A stretch of 38,200 bases of DNA from Phycisphaerae bacterium (lineage in GTDB: Bacteria > Planctomycetota > Phycisphaerae > Phycisphaerales > SM1A02). This document shows positions 29,792-38,200 of the stretch, piece after piece; position 1 is the stretch's first letter, and every line of letters begins with the position of its first letter. Where the stretch lies: positions 1 through 38,200 of the forward strand of contig VGXK01000001.1 in assembly GCA_016873355.1 (NCBI GenBank). The letters run 5' to 3'. The position numbers were made by a program, and so were the translations under genes. The notes beneath the pieces were generated by a model that was not told the origin of the DNA, searched no databases, and worked only from the letters and a program-made list of their open reading frames with translations.

Positions 29792-32700
29792 ATGCCGGCG
29801 ATGACGAGCATCGTGGAACGCCTGGAGCGCCTGCGGCGCCGTGCGCGCCTGGTGCTCCTGAGCGAGCGAAGCGCGGTGCTGCTCGCCGTGGCGATCGGCG
29901 CCGCGATGGGCTGGGTCGCCCTCGACGCCCTGCTTCGATTCCCCGCCACGCTGCGCTTCGTGGCGCTCGTGGTCGGCGTGATCGCGATCGCGTCGGCGAT
30001 CGCGCGATGGTGGTGGCCGGCGGCACGGTTCCGACCGTCGCTTCCGACGCTCGCGCTGCGGGTGGAGCGGCAGCGGCCGGACCTTGCGGGGCGGCTCGCC
30101 TCCGGCGTCGAGTTCGCGCAGCGTCCGGCGCCGGGCGTGCTCGAGAAGCGAGTCGTCGAATCGACGGAGCGGCTGGCCGGCGACGATCCGTTCACCGGCG
30201 TGATCCGCCGCGATCGATTGCGCCGCGCCCTTGTCGGCTGCGGCGCGGCGCTCGTGGCCGTGGCGGCGATCGCGGCCTTCCAACCGGAGTTCGCCGCGAT
30301 CGGCGCGAAGCGCCTGTTCGCGCCATGGAGCAGCGCGGAATGGCCCGCGCGGACGCTCGTGCAGTCGCTCATGGAAGGCGTCACGCATCTGCCGCGCGGT
30401 CGCGCGGTGCTGCTCCGCGCGGAGGCGGTGCGAGGGGATCCGGCGTCGATGCGCCCGTTCGTGCGCTATCGAACGACGCGGCAGGGCGTGGCGGGTCCGT
30501 GGCGGGACGCGGCGCTGGCGCGGCAGCACGGCGAGGTCTTCGAGCGACCGCTCGAGGTCGACGCCGATTCGATCGAGTTCCGCTTCGGCACGAGCGACGC
30601 GATGACCGACGCCGCGACGATCCACTTCGTGCGTCCGCCGGCGATCGAGCGAGCCACGCTGCGCGCCGAGCCGCCGGCGTACGCGTCCGCGGTGCAGGCG
30701 CCGAGCGAGACGGAGCTCGGCCCGGGAACGGACGCCCGCGCCACGCTCGCGGCGCCGCTGCTCGCCGGAAGCCGCGTGGAGCTCGACTTCGCGTTCAATC
30801 GCGAACTGCCGGTGCCTCGGCCGGACGACGACTCGCGCCGCGAGTGGCTGCGCCGCACGTTCGGCGGCGACCTGCCGGAGTCGACGCAGGTGGAGGCGCC
30901 GAACGCCCTGAGCGACCGCGTCACGCTGCGATTCGAGGCGAGCGACGATCTCGACCTTCCGATCGAGCTGCGCGACGAGCACGGAATCGTGGGCGACGAC
31001 GGTGCGCGATATCGGCTCGCGGTGTCGCCCGATCGTCCGCCCGCGGCGTCGATCACGGATCCCGCCGCGGACGAGATCGTGCTGCCGAGCGCGGCGCTCG
31101 CGGTGACGGCGGAGGCGAGGGACGACCTTTCGATCGACGAGATCGGCGTGCGCGTCGAGAAGGTCGGCGGCGAGGTGCGCGACACGATGGAGCGCCGGCG
31201 CGGCGAGAGCGCTCGCCTGTCGACCACCGTGACGCCGGAGCAGTTCGGCGCGGGGCCGGGCGACACGCTGCTCGTGTCCGCGATCGCCACCGACGACTTC
31301 GAGCAGGACGGCGTGCGCCGCGAGCCCACGATCTCGCCGCCGCGCCGGATCCGCGTGGTGAGCGAGGAGGAATTCACGCGGCAGATCCGGACGCAACTGG
31401 CGGCGATCCGCCATTCGGCGATCCGCGCGGAGGCGACGCAGCGCGAGATCATCGCGTCGACGGCGCCGAGCGAGCCGGCGGAGCCGGGCGAGCAGACGGA
31501 TCCGAACGCGGCGGCCGACGGCGACGGCGCGAACGCCGACCCCGATCGAGCGAACGCCGACGCGACCGCGCCGAAGCCGAGCGCCGAGGAGCTCGCGCGA
31601 CGGCAGGCGCGGGTCTCCGATCGCATCCAGGGAATGTCGGCCGCGATCGAGTCGCTCCAGTCCCGCGCCCGCGCGGGCGGACTCGAGCGCGACGCGATGA
31701 ACGAGATCCTGCGGCAATCGCAGGACCTGCTCGAAAACGCCGCGAGCCGGTCGGCGCAGGCGTCCACGCAACTCGCGGAGCGGGGCACCACGCCCGAGGC
31801 GGCCGAGTCCCAGGAAGCGGTCCGGGCCGAGCTCGAGGATCTCGTGCGCCTGCTCGATCGCGACGAGGACGCGTGGGTGGCCACGCGCCGCATCGAGCGA
31901 TTGCGAGAACAGATCGAGGGGCTGCTCGAGGAGACGCGTCGAACCGGCGAGCGCACCGTCGGCCGCGATCTCGAGCGCCTGTCGGCCGAGGAGCGCGTGG
32001 CGATCGATCGGCTCGCGTCGCGCGATCGCTCGGTGGCCGACGAGGCTCGCGAGACGATGGAGGAGCTGCGCGACCGCGCCGCCCGCCTGGCGGAGGCGGA
32101 TCGAGCCCGCGCGGCCGGCATGCAGGAGGCGGCGCGACGCGGCGAGGAGCGGCAGATCGCGCGGCGCGTGGAGCAGGCGGCCGAGGCGACGGCGCTCAAT
32201 CAGCCGACGAATGCGGAGCAGGCGCTGCGCGAGGCCGCCGAGACCGCGCAGAGCATGATGGACGCGATTCGAGACGATCGCCGCTCGCGCGTGGAGGAAT
32301 TGCGGCGTCGGCTTGCGGGTCTCGAGCAGAGCATCCAGGGGCTCGTGACGCAGGCGCAGACGGCGCTGTCGGCGCTGCGGGAGGCGGCGCCGACCGCGTC
32401 GGCGGCGTCGGACCTTGCACCGGTCAGCGAGGGCGTCGTGTCGCTCGATCGCAACATCGGCGCCGTGACGGACGAGGCGAGATCGGGCGGCGGCACGGAA
32501 CGGGTCGCCCGCGTGCTCGAGCGGGCGGGCGAGCGAAGCGCCGCGAGCGCCGGGCTGCTTCGCGCGGATCCGCCGCGCGTGCCCGAGGGGGACGAGGCCC
32601 TCGATCGCTCGCGGGGATTGCTCGTCGATGCGCTCGAAGCCGTGCGCGAGCAGCGGCGGAACACCGAGCAGCAGCAGGCGGACGCGAAGCGCCGCGAACT

Positions 32701-33364
32701 TGCGGCCGCGCTTCGAACGCTCTCGGAGCGCCAGGCGGGACTGCGGACCGCGAGCGAGCCGCTCGAGGGAGCGAAGTCCGCCGATCGACGACGGCTCGTC
32801 GAGGGTCGACGACTCTCGGTCGAGCAGTCGCTCATCCGGACCGCCGTGAACAATCTCAAGAGCGAGAACGAGGAGCTGGCGTCGAGCGATCTGTTCGTCT
32901 CGGCGCTGGCCAGGCTCGATGGCTGGATGGTCCGAAGCGAGTCGTCGCTGTCGTCGCTCTCGGTGACGAAGTGGACGCTCGAGGAGCAGTCGCTTTCCGC
33001 GGAAACGCTCGCGATGATGGGGCAGGCGCTCGCGGATGCGTCGGCATCCGACGATCCGTTCGCGGAAGCCGCGGGCGCGGCCGCGGGAGGCGCCGAAGCG
33101 GGCGGCGAAGGCGCGCAGGCGGGTCGTCGACCGCCGGCGATTCCGCCGGTGGCGGAACTCAAGCTCCTGCGCGAGTCGCAGGCGCAGCTTGCGCGTCGAA
33201 CCCGCATGGCCGACGAGGGAGGATTGACCGCGGCCGAGCGCCAGACGAGGCTGCGCGAACTCACGCAGCTTCAGCAGGAACTGCTCGACCAGGGCGAGGC
33301 CTGGATGGAGCGCATGCGGCAGATGTCGCCCGGCGGCACAGCGGAGGGCGCCGATGCGAAGTGA
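29792..33364 (+). CDS. Large membrane-anchored coiled-coil protein (DUF4175-like)
   Basis: The product is 1190 aa. Two membrane helices near the start (about 28-48 and 55-75) and a third at about 146-163 are followed by a beta-rich periplasmic region (about 190-520) with Ig-like pieces (PPAASITDPAADEIVLPSAAL, ARDDLSIDEIGVRVEK). From about 530 to 1170 the sequence is almost all Glu/Arg/Ala/Gln heptads, with an acidic low-complexity patch near 565-600 (DPNAAADGDGANADPDRANA). The layout matches the large planctomycete proteins with DUF4175-type N-termini found in MoxR operons. A rod of this length could span much of the periplasm. It overlaps the next gene by 11 nt. Function unknown beyond the operon context. 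Confidence 0.85.
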   Translation: MPAMTSIVERLERLRRRARLVLLSERSAVLLAVAIGAAMGWVALDALLRFPATLRFVALVVGVIAIASAIARWWWPAARFRPSLPTLALRVERQRPDLAGRLASGVEFAQRPAPGVLEKRVVESTERLAGDDPFTGVIRRDRLRRALVGCGAALVAVAAIAAFQPEFAAIGAKRLFAPWSSAEWPARTLVQSLMEGVTHLPRGRAVLLRAEAVRGDPASMRPFVRYRTTRQGVAGPWRDAALARQHGEVFERPLEVDADSIEFRFGTSDAMTDAATIHFVRPPAIERATLRAEPPAYASAVQAPSETELGPGTDARATLAAPLLAGSRVELDFAFNRELPVPRPDDDSRREWLRRTFGGDLPESTQVEAPNALSDRVTLRFEASDDLDLPIELRDEHGIVGDDGARYRLAVSPDRPPAASITDPAADEIVLPSAALAVTAEARDDLSIDEIGVRVEKVGGEVRDTMERRRGESARLSTTVTPEQFGAGPGDTLLVSAIATDDFEQDGVRREPTISPPRRIRVVSEEEFTRQIRTQLAAIRHSAIRAEATQREIIASTAPSEPAEPGEQTDPNAAADGDGANADPDRANADATAPKPSAEELARRQARVSDRIQGMSAAIESLQSRARAGGLERDAMNEILRQSQDLLENAASRSAQASTQLAERGTTPEAAESQEAVRAELEDLVRLLDRDEDAWVATRRIERLREQIEGLLEETRRTGERTVGRDLERLSAEERVAIDRLASRDRSVADEARETMEELRDRAARLAEADRARAAGMQEAARRGEERQIARRVEQAAEATALNQPTNAEQALREAAETAQSMMDAIRDDRRSRVEELRRRLAGLEQSIQGLVTQAQTALSALREAAPTASAASDLAPVSEGVVSLDRNIGAVTDEARSGGGTERVARVLERAGERSAASAGLLRADPPRVPEGDEALDRSRGLLVDALEAVREQRRNTEQQQADAKRRELAAALRTLSERQAGLRTASEPLEGAKSADRRRLVEGRRLSVEQSLIRTAVNNLKSENEELASSDLFVSALARLDGWMVRSESSLSSLSVTKWTLEEQSLSAETLAMMGQALADASASDDPFAEAAGAAAGGAEAGGEGAQAGRRPPAIPPVAELKLLRESQAQLARRTRMADEGGLTAAERQTRLRELTQLQQELLDQGEAWMERMRQMSPGGTAEGADAK

Positions 33365-34148
33365 TCGACGACGATGCGGGATGACGACGACGGCGATTTC
33401 GCTCTGCCTCTGTGTGCTGTCGTTCGCGACCCCGCCGGCGCCCGCGCCGGCGCCGCCGCCGTCCGAATCGCCGCCGCCCGCCGCGCCCGCGCCCCCTCCG
33501 ACGCTCGACGACCTGCTCGGCTTGACGCCTCGAGCGGACGGCTCGACACCGCGCGGCGACGCCGATGCGCCGGCCCCCGGCGACGGCGAGCGCGGCGCGA
33601 CCCCGGGCGACGGCGCCCGCGCCCGCCTCGATCGCACGCTTCGCGAGGAGGAGCTCGAGGACGCCTTCGCGCAGGCGGTCGAGCTCATGCGCGAATCCGC
33701 CGATCGCCTCGGCGCCCGTGCCGACCTGGGCATCGACACGCAGCGCGTGCAGGAGGACGCGGTGCGACGACTCGATTCGATCATCGATGCGGCCAAGCGG
33801 ATGCGCCAACAGCAGCAATCGCAGCGATCGTCGTCGCGGAACCGCCAGGACTCGTCGTCGCAGCAGCCGCAGGGCGGCGAGCAGGAGATGCAGGCCGCGG
33901 CGCGTCGAGAAGCAAACGCGGCGCAGCGACGGGAACAGCGCGGTTCGCAGCAGGGCCAGGCGGAGCCTCCCGGACTCGAGGAAGGCGAGCTCGACGAGAC
34001 GATGCACGAGGGTCGCGTCGAGTGGGGATCGCTGCCCGAGCGCATTCGCGAGCTCGTGCAGCAGGGCCGGCGCGATCGCGTCTCCACGCTCTACCTGCGA
34101 TTGACGGGCGAGTACTACCGGCGCATGGCGGAGGAGGCGTCGCGGTGA
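33354..34148 (+). CDS. Exported Pro/Gln-rich protein of the MoxR operon, unknown
   Basis: Unrecognised, 264 aa. It starts with a signal peptide (MRSDRRRCG, then MTTTAISLCLCVLSFA) and an Ala/Pro linker (about 28-50). A helical stretch with DAFAQAVELMRESADRLG and AVRRLDSIIDAAKRMRQ follows, then a Gln/Ser/Arg-rich low-complexity section, and a conserved-looking C-terminus RVEWGSLPERIRELVQQGRR and YLRLTGEYYRRMAEEA, a motif seen at the end of other planctomycete proteins in this operon type. The start at 33354 has GGAGG 6 nt upstream and overlaps the previous stop by 11 nt; ATG 33381 would also leave a signal peptide. The next gene overlaps by 4 nt (GTGA). Confidence 0.75.
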   Translation: MRSDRRRCGMTTTAISLCLCVLSFATPPAPAPAPPPSESPPPAAPAPPPTLDDLLGLTPRADGSTPRGDADAPAPGDGERGATPGDGARARLDRTLREEELEDAFAQAVELMRESADRLGARADLGIDTQRVQEDAVRRLDSIIDAAKRMRQQQQSQRSSSRNRQDSSSQQPQGGEQEMQAAARREANAAQRREQRGSQQGQAEPPGLEEGELDETMHEGRVEWGSLPERIRELVQQGRRDRVSTLYLRLTGEYYRRMAEEASR

Positions 34149-35305
34149 AGTCGATCGCCATCGTCGCGATCGCCGGCGCGCTGTTCGCCGCGCCGCCGAC
34201 GCCGAATCGCGCGCCGCCCGCCGAACCAAGCTCCCCTCCGTCGTCGTCGCCGCCGAGCGATTCGGAACCCGCACCCGTCGTTCCGCCGCGCGGCGAGCCC
34301 GATCCCGCGATCGAACCGCCCGATCCTGCGCCGCCGAAGCCGACGGCACAGAACAATCCGACCCGCGACGAGATCACGCCCGAGATGGAGCAGTCGATCG
34401 ATCGCGGACTCCGCTACCTCGCGTCGATCCAGAACGCCGATGGAACGTTCGGTCGCAATCGCTACTCCAAGAACGTGGCGATCACGGCGCTGGCGGGACT
34501 CGCGTTCATGGCCGACGGCAACCTGCCCGATCGCGGGCGCTACGGCGAGGTCGTGCGCCGCGCGCTCGACTTCGTGATCGCGGCGAGCACGGAGACGGGC
34601 CTGCTCGTGGCGGAGGGTTCGCACGGACCCATGTACGGCCACGGATTCGCGGCCCTCTTCCTCGGCGAGATCTACGGCATGAATCCGCAGGACGATCGCG
34701 TGCGCGACGCGCTCGTGCGAGCCGTGCAGCTCATCCAGAACAGCCAGAACCAGGAGGGCGGCTGGCGCTACAACCCGGTGCCGAACGACGCCGACGTGAG
34801 CGTCACCATCTGCGAGATCATGGCGCTTCGAAGTGCGCGGAACGCCGGCATCAAGGTGGAGCGCGACACGATCGACCGCGCGGTGCAGTACGTGCGCGAC
34901 TGCCAGAATCCCGACGGCGGCTTCCGCTACATGATCAGCGCCGGTCCAAGCGCCTGGCCCCGCAGCGCCGCGGGCGTGGCGAGCCTCTATTACGCCGGCA
35001 TCTACCAGGACGACGCGATCGACCGAGGACTCGAGTACCTGGTTCGCAACGCCTTCCCCGACGGCTCGGGCCCCGGATCGCAGACGCACTACTTCTACGG
35101 CCACTATTACGCGGTGCAGGCGATGTACCTGGCCGGCGGCGACCGATGGCGGCGCTGGTGGCCGGCGATCCGCGACGAGCTCGTGACGAAGCAGGACGAG
35201 ATGGGCGCCTGGTCGGACTACCAGTTCGGCCAGGCGTACTCGACCTCGATGTCGCTCATCATCCTTCAGATGCCGAAGCGATACCTGCCGATCTTCCAGA
35301 AATGA
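34145..35305 (+). CDS. Exported alpha/alpha-toroid protein (prenyltransferase/squalene-cyclase-like repeats)
   Basis: The product is 386 aa. It starts at GTG 34145 behind GGAGGAG, overlapping the previous stop (GTGA). Residues 1-15 are a signal peptide, followed by a Pro/Ser/Glu linker to about 75. The rest is an alpha/alpha toroid with four repeats of the Q-x3-G-[WF] type at 96-102 (QNADGTF), 201-207 (QNQEGGW), 254-260 (QNPDGGF) and 350-356 (QDEMGAW). The fold is that of squalene-hopene cyclases and protein prenyltransferases, but I see no DxDD catalytic motif, so a binding role or a different enzyme is more likely. Such proteins are regular members of planctomycete MoxR operons. Confidence 0.88.
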   Translation: MKSIAIVAIAGALFAAPPTPNRAPPAEPSSPPSSSPPSDSEPAPVVPPRGEPDPAIEPPDPAPPKPTAQNNPTRDEITPEMEQSIDRGLRYLASIQNADGTFGRNRYSKNVAITALAGLAFMADGNLPDRGRYGEVVRRALDFVIAASTETGLLVAEGSHGPMYGHGFAALFLGEIYGMNPQDDRVRDALVRAVQLIQNSQNQEGGWRYNPVPNDADVSVTICEIMALRSARNAGIKVERDTIDRAVQYVRDCQNPDGGFRYMISAGPSAWPRSAAGVASLYYAGIYQDDAIDRGLEYLVRNAFPDGSGPGSQTHYFYGHYYAVQAMYLAGGDRWRRWWPAIRDELVTKQDEMGAWSDYQFGQAYSTSMSLIILQMPKRYLPIFQK

Positions 35306-36765
35306 GCGTTTCCCCCGGCGCGATGCGTTGTCGGCGGGCGAGGCATGCGACGGCCGGCGCGCGAGCCGATTGCGCCGCCGTCTCGGTGCGGGCCATGAAC
35401 GGCATGCACGGCATGCACGGCATGCTCGCCGTGCTCGCCGCCCTGCTCGCTCCCGCCCTGCTCGTCGCGAGCGCGGATGCTCAGTTGCTTCGGCCGCCGC
35501 TACCGCGGGGCGAGACGCGTCCGATCGAGGCCGCGCCGCCGCCCGACGCGCCGACGGCGTCCCCGCCGACTCCGGCGCTCGGCGAGACGACGAGCATTCG
35601 AGCAACCGTGCTTCGCGCCGACGGCAACCACGCCTCGGGTGCGATTTCGCGCATCGACGACAGGGGCGTCGCCCTGCGAGCCGCCGACGGCGCGGAGAAG
35701 CGCAGCGAATGGCGCGACGTGCTCGGCCTGCTCGTCGACGGCGACGCGCGCGGAACGATGGACGGACCCGGATGGATCGTGCTCGCCGACGGCCAGCGAC
35801 TTCCCGGCGCCGAGGAGTCGAACGCCTCGGGCTGGCGATGGCGGCAGCCGCTCCTCGGCACGATCGAGCCGCCGTCCGGGTCGATCCGCGCGCTCTCGCT
35901 CGAAGGGGCGGCGCCGCCCCCGCCGATGCCCGGCGCCGACGTGATCCTGCTGCGCACGGGAGATCGGCTCGAAGGCTTCGTGTCGCGCCTGGCCGATCCG
36001 CTGCCGATCGAGACGCACGCGCCGGGTGCGCCCACGCTCGTGCCGATGAGTTCCGTGGCGGCGATCTCCTTCGTCACGGGCGATGCGGCGCCGGATCCGA
36101 CGCGGCGCCGGATCTGGACGAGCGACGGACTCGTGATCGACGCGGCGATCGTGCGCTACGGCGGCGGCGACGCGATGACGCTCGAGGGGCTCTCGATTCC
36201 CGGCGCGGCCGAGGCGACGATTCCGCTCGACCGCGTGCTGGCGATCTCGGGGGAGATCGCGGCGGCGCCGCTGGCGCAGCGTTCCATGACCGCGATCGAG
36301 ACGCCGCAGGGCGCCGTGCAGCGCTACGCGCTCACGCCGCCGCAGCGACTGCGCTGGCCGGACGAGCGCCCGAACGGAACGAAGGACGAGGCCGAGCGCG
36401 TGCTCGAGCGCGGCGAATGGCCGCTCGGACTCCAGCCGATCGCCTTCGACGGTCCCGCGATCCTCCGCATCGAGATCGACGCGCCGTCGACGCTCGTGGC
36501 AACGCTGCGGCTGCCCCGAGATCGCCGACCGCTGGGCCGGTTCGAGGTGGTCGCGCGCAGCGGCGGAGCGACGACGGGCCCGCTCTCGCTGGACGATGGG
36601 CGGCGCGAGCACGAGATCCGCATCGAGGCCGTGCCGCCGGCGATCGAGTTCGAGATCGTGGACACGGGAGGCGGTCCCGTCCAGGACGGCTTCGTGATCG
36701 AGCGGGGCGTGCTCATTCCGAAGTCGAACTCGGGCGCCAGCGATCGCGGTCGAAGCGATCGCTGA
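35302..36765 (+). CDS. Exported beta-repeat protein, last gene of the MoxR operon
   Basis: Unrecognised, 487 aa from the ATG that overlaps the previous stop (ATGA). The signal peptide only begins around residue 32 (MNGMHGMHGM, then LAVLAALLAPALLVASADA), so translation may really start at 35395 or a following ATG, with the 31 residues before it an artefact of the open frame. After a Pro-rich linker come at least three repeats of about 50 residues that share the scheme 'G..L.G.V...V.L.......P...V..I' (for example GDRLEGFVSRLADPLPIE and GLVIDAAIVRYGGGDAMTLE), a beta-barrel-like pattern, and a C-terminal beta-rich domain. Its 3' end overlaps the convergent comEC gene by 53 nt. Confidence 0.72.
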   Translation: MSVSPGAMRCRRARHATAGARADCAAVSVRAMNGMHGMHGMLAVLAALLAPALLVASADAQLLRPPLPRGETRPIEAAPPPDAPTASPPTPALGETTSIRATVLRADGNHASGAISRIDDRGVALRAADGAEKRSEWRDVLGLLVDGDARGTMDGPGWIVLADGQRLPGAEESNASGWRWRQPLLGTIEPPSGSIRALSLEGAAPPPPMPGADVILLRTGDRLEGFVSRLADPLPIETHAPGAPTLVPMSSVAAISFVTGDAAPDPTRRRIWTSDGLVIDAAIVRYGGGDAMTLEGLSIPGAAEATIPLDRVLAISGEIAAAPLAQRSMTAIETPQGAVQRYALTPPQRLRWPDERPNGTKDEAERVLERGEWPLGLQPIAFDGPAILRIEIDAPSTLVATLRLPRDRRPLGRFEVVARSGGATTGPLSLDDGRREHEIRIEAVPPAIEFEIVDTGGGPVQDGFVIERGVLIPKSNSGASDRGRSDR

Positions 36766-38200
36766 TCCAGCCGAACGCGGGATCGAGTCGCCATCGCCTG
36801 GCTCCGCGCGGGGGCGCATGTCGAGCGATGCCGTCGTGCATCGCACGCAGCGCCGACATCGGAACCGGCGGGTGCTCCGGGAGCGACTCGAACGCCGGCG
36901 TCGATGCGCCGAATCCATGCGGCGACGAGGGCTCCCCGGCCGTCACGACCAGTCGCCGATCGGGCGGCGCCGCGTCGTCCCTTCGGAAACGAAGCTCGAG
37001 CGATGCGCCGCCGTCGCCCGCCCGGACGCTCGATGCGGGCGAGATCGGCTCGACGGGAACGCCGCGCGCCGCGGCGATCGCGAGCATGCGGCCGGGCACC
37101 ATCGAGGCCGGCGAGTCGAGCATCGACTCGACGACGAGCAGTCGATCGATCGACGCGAGCTCGAGCAGGTCCGGCACGGCGCCCATCGACTCGAGCGAGT
37201 GCTCCGTGACGACGACCGCGTCGAAGCGAGTCACGCCGAGCTCGACCGCGGCGCGCAGGATGGAGCGGGCCGCGGAACTTCCGGGTGCGCCGACGCCCAT
37301 CGAGCGGCCCGAGTCGCCCGCGTCGACGAGCAGCGCCGAGCGACCGGCGATCACGAGCGAACAGCGAGCGCGGCCGAGATCGAGGACCACGATCTGCGGC
37401 TCGCGGCCGGCCGAGGGCAGGAGCGGCATCAGCGCGACGACGATCCACGCACCCGCGAGCGCCATCGCCGCGCGCCGGTTCCGCTTCGACGCCGACACGA
37501 TCAGAAACGGCAGCGCGATGGCGACGAGCGACCACCACGCGGGAGGTCGAGGCAGGAGCGCGGTGGCCCCCGGAAGCGTCGCCACGCCTTCGACGGCGGC
37601 GAGGAAGACCGACCCGAGCATCGCCAGCAGCCAGCCGAGCGGCGCCGCGACCTCGATCGACCACGCCGCGACGACGGCGGCGAGCGTGCCCACGAGGGCG
37701 ATCGCCGACGCAAGCGGCGCGAGCACGACCGACGCCGGAATCGCCCAGGGCGCGCACTGCCCGAAGTGATGCAGCGTGATCGGCGTCACCACGATCCACG
37801 CCGCCAGCGATGCTGCGATCGGCCGCACCGCCATGCGAGTCAGCGCCACGCGACGAAGTCCTTCGGGATGCACGATTCCGCGCCGCACCAGATCGGGGCG
37901 ACGGCGCACGCTCCACCAGTGCGCGCGGTCGCAGAGTCGCTCGAGGCGTGCCGAGAGCGTCGGCGCCACTTCGAGCAGCGCCGCCACCGCCCCGAAACTG
38001 AGCTGGAACGCCGCGTCGCGCGCGTCGGCGGGATCGACCGCGGTCACCACGATCGCCACGACCGCGAGAATCGACGACGCGGGCCACGATCGCCCGGCGA
38101 GCAGCGCCGCTCCCGCGATCGAACCCGCAAGACCGGCGCGCAGCACCGACACCTGCGATTCGAGCACGAGCAGGAAGACGATCGACGCGCCGAGCAGGAT
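36713..38200 (-). CDS. comEC: ComEC/Rec2-family DNA uptake channel, 5' partial
   Basis: ComEC forms the inner-membrane channel for single-stranded DNA in natural transformation. The last 495 residues are visible; the frame is open past the right edge (ILLGASIVFLL before the GTG at 38167), so the N-terminal OB domain and first helices are outside. The competence-domain signature is present (AALLAGRSWPASSILAVVAI, ARDAAFQLSFGAVAALLEV), with helices through about residue 265. The C-terminal metallo-beta-lactamase-like domain keeps VVLDLGRA and SALLVDAGDSG, but where HxHxDH is expected it reads VVVTEHSLESMGAVPD, so the nuclease site is probably dead. It overlaps the convergent gene by 53 nt. No other competence genes are in view. 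Confidence 0.88.
   Translation of the reverse strand: MLLGASIVFLLVLESQVSVLRAGLAGSIAGAALLAGRSWPASSILAVVAIVVTAVDPADARDAAFQLSFGAVAALLEVAPTLSARLERLCDRAHWWSVRRRPDLVRRGIVHPEGLRRVALTRMAVRPIAASLAAWIVVTPITLHHFGQCAPWAIPASVVLAPLASAIALVGTLAAVVAAWSIEVAAPLGWLLAMLGSVFLAAVEGVATLPGATALLPRPPAWWSLVAIALPFLIVSASKRNRRAAMALAGAWIVVALMPLLPSAGREPQIVVLDLGRARCSLVIAGRSALLVDAGDSGRSMGVGAPGSSAARSILRAAVELGVTRFDAVVVTEHSLESMGAVPDLLELASIDRLLVVESMLDSPASMVPGRMLAIAAARGVPVEPISPASSVRAGDGGASLELRFRRDDAAPPDRRLVVTAGEPSSPHGFGASTPAFESLPEHPPVPMSALRAMHDGIARHAPPRGARRWRLDPAFGWISDRFDRDRWRPSSTSE

Noticed and set aside
29717..34087. Long minus-strand open frame opposite the coiled-coil gene
   Set aside because: Arg/Ala/Leu-rich shadow of heptad repeats; no domain, start signal or sensible codon use.
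1..38200. CRISPR arrays, insertion sequences, phage genes, rRNA or tRNA genes
   Set aside because: None was seen: no regular spaced repeats, no transposase or integrase motifs, and no conserved RNA segments.

Overview
The window is a uniformly GC-rich stretch of bacterial chromosome with very high third-position GC, almost no non-coding DNA and no sign of phage or insertion sequences. The gene content points to the phylum Planctomycetota, most likely a Phycisphaerae-type organism. The pointers are an ECF sigma factor coupled to a giant VIT/VWA membrane protein, a long MoxR-DUF58-BatA operon ending in alpha/alpha-toroid and coiled-coil proteins, a eukaryote-like deoxyribose-phosphate aldolase, and small secreted proteins of unknown function. 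The taxonomic call is inference from gene content, not from a marker tree.

Layout. 1-5145 (+): the 3' part of a 2-oxoacid dehydrogenase E2 gene; a 628-bp gap; a nucleotide-sugar dehydrogenase; then a compact cluster of three small exported or membrane proteins followed by deoC. 5146-5346: a 162-bp imperfect inverted repeat sits between convergent genes and supplies the last codons and stop of the ThuA gene. 5335-11968 (-): an operon reading ECF sigma factor, VIT-VWA protein of 1704 residues, ThuA-domain protein. 12020-15348: lipA, a convergent PilZ gene, a small membrane protein and an M16 protease. 15400-19035 (-): a signalling operon of HPt protein, PleD-like diguanylate cyclase, recO, and HDOD/degenerate-GGDEF protein. 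19276-20256 (+): an RNase Z-like metallo-beta-lactamase. 20468-22240: dnaA with a good sigma70-type promoter, followed by a 384-bp DnaA-box-bearing region that is the best oriC candidate. 22211-23191 (-): mutM. 23214-36765 (+): an eight-gene MoxR operon with start/stop overlaps at most junctions. 36713-38200 (-): the C-terminal part of ComEC, running off the window.

How the genes fit together. lipA makes the lipoyl cofactor that the E2 protein needs. PilZ, the PleD-like cyclase and the HDOD/GGDEF protein form a local set of cyclic-di-GMP genes. The sigma/VIT-VWA/ThuA operon looks like a membrane-anchored signalling unit in which the VIT-VWA protein takes the place of an anti-sigma factor. The MoxR operon should build an inner-membrane complex in which an AAA+ ATPase acts on VWA-domain partners; its substrate is unknown.

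The signals most worth a second look are the 162-bp palindromic element, the fused VIT-VWA signalling protein, -10-like boxes only 6-7 nt upstream of several start codons (possible leaderless mRNAs), the oriC candidate, and a strong codon-context rule in which Asp is GAT before C and GAC otherwise, which makes GATC/CGATCG very frequent.
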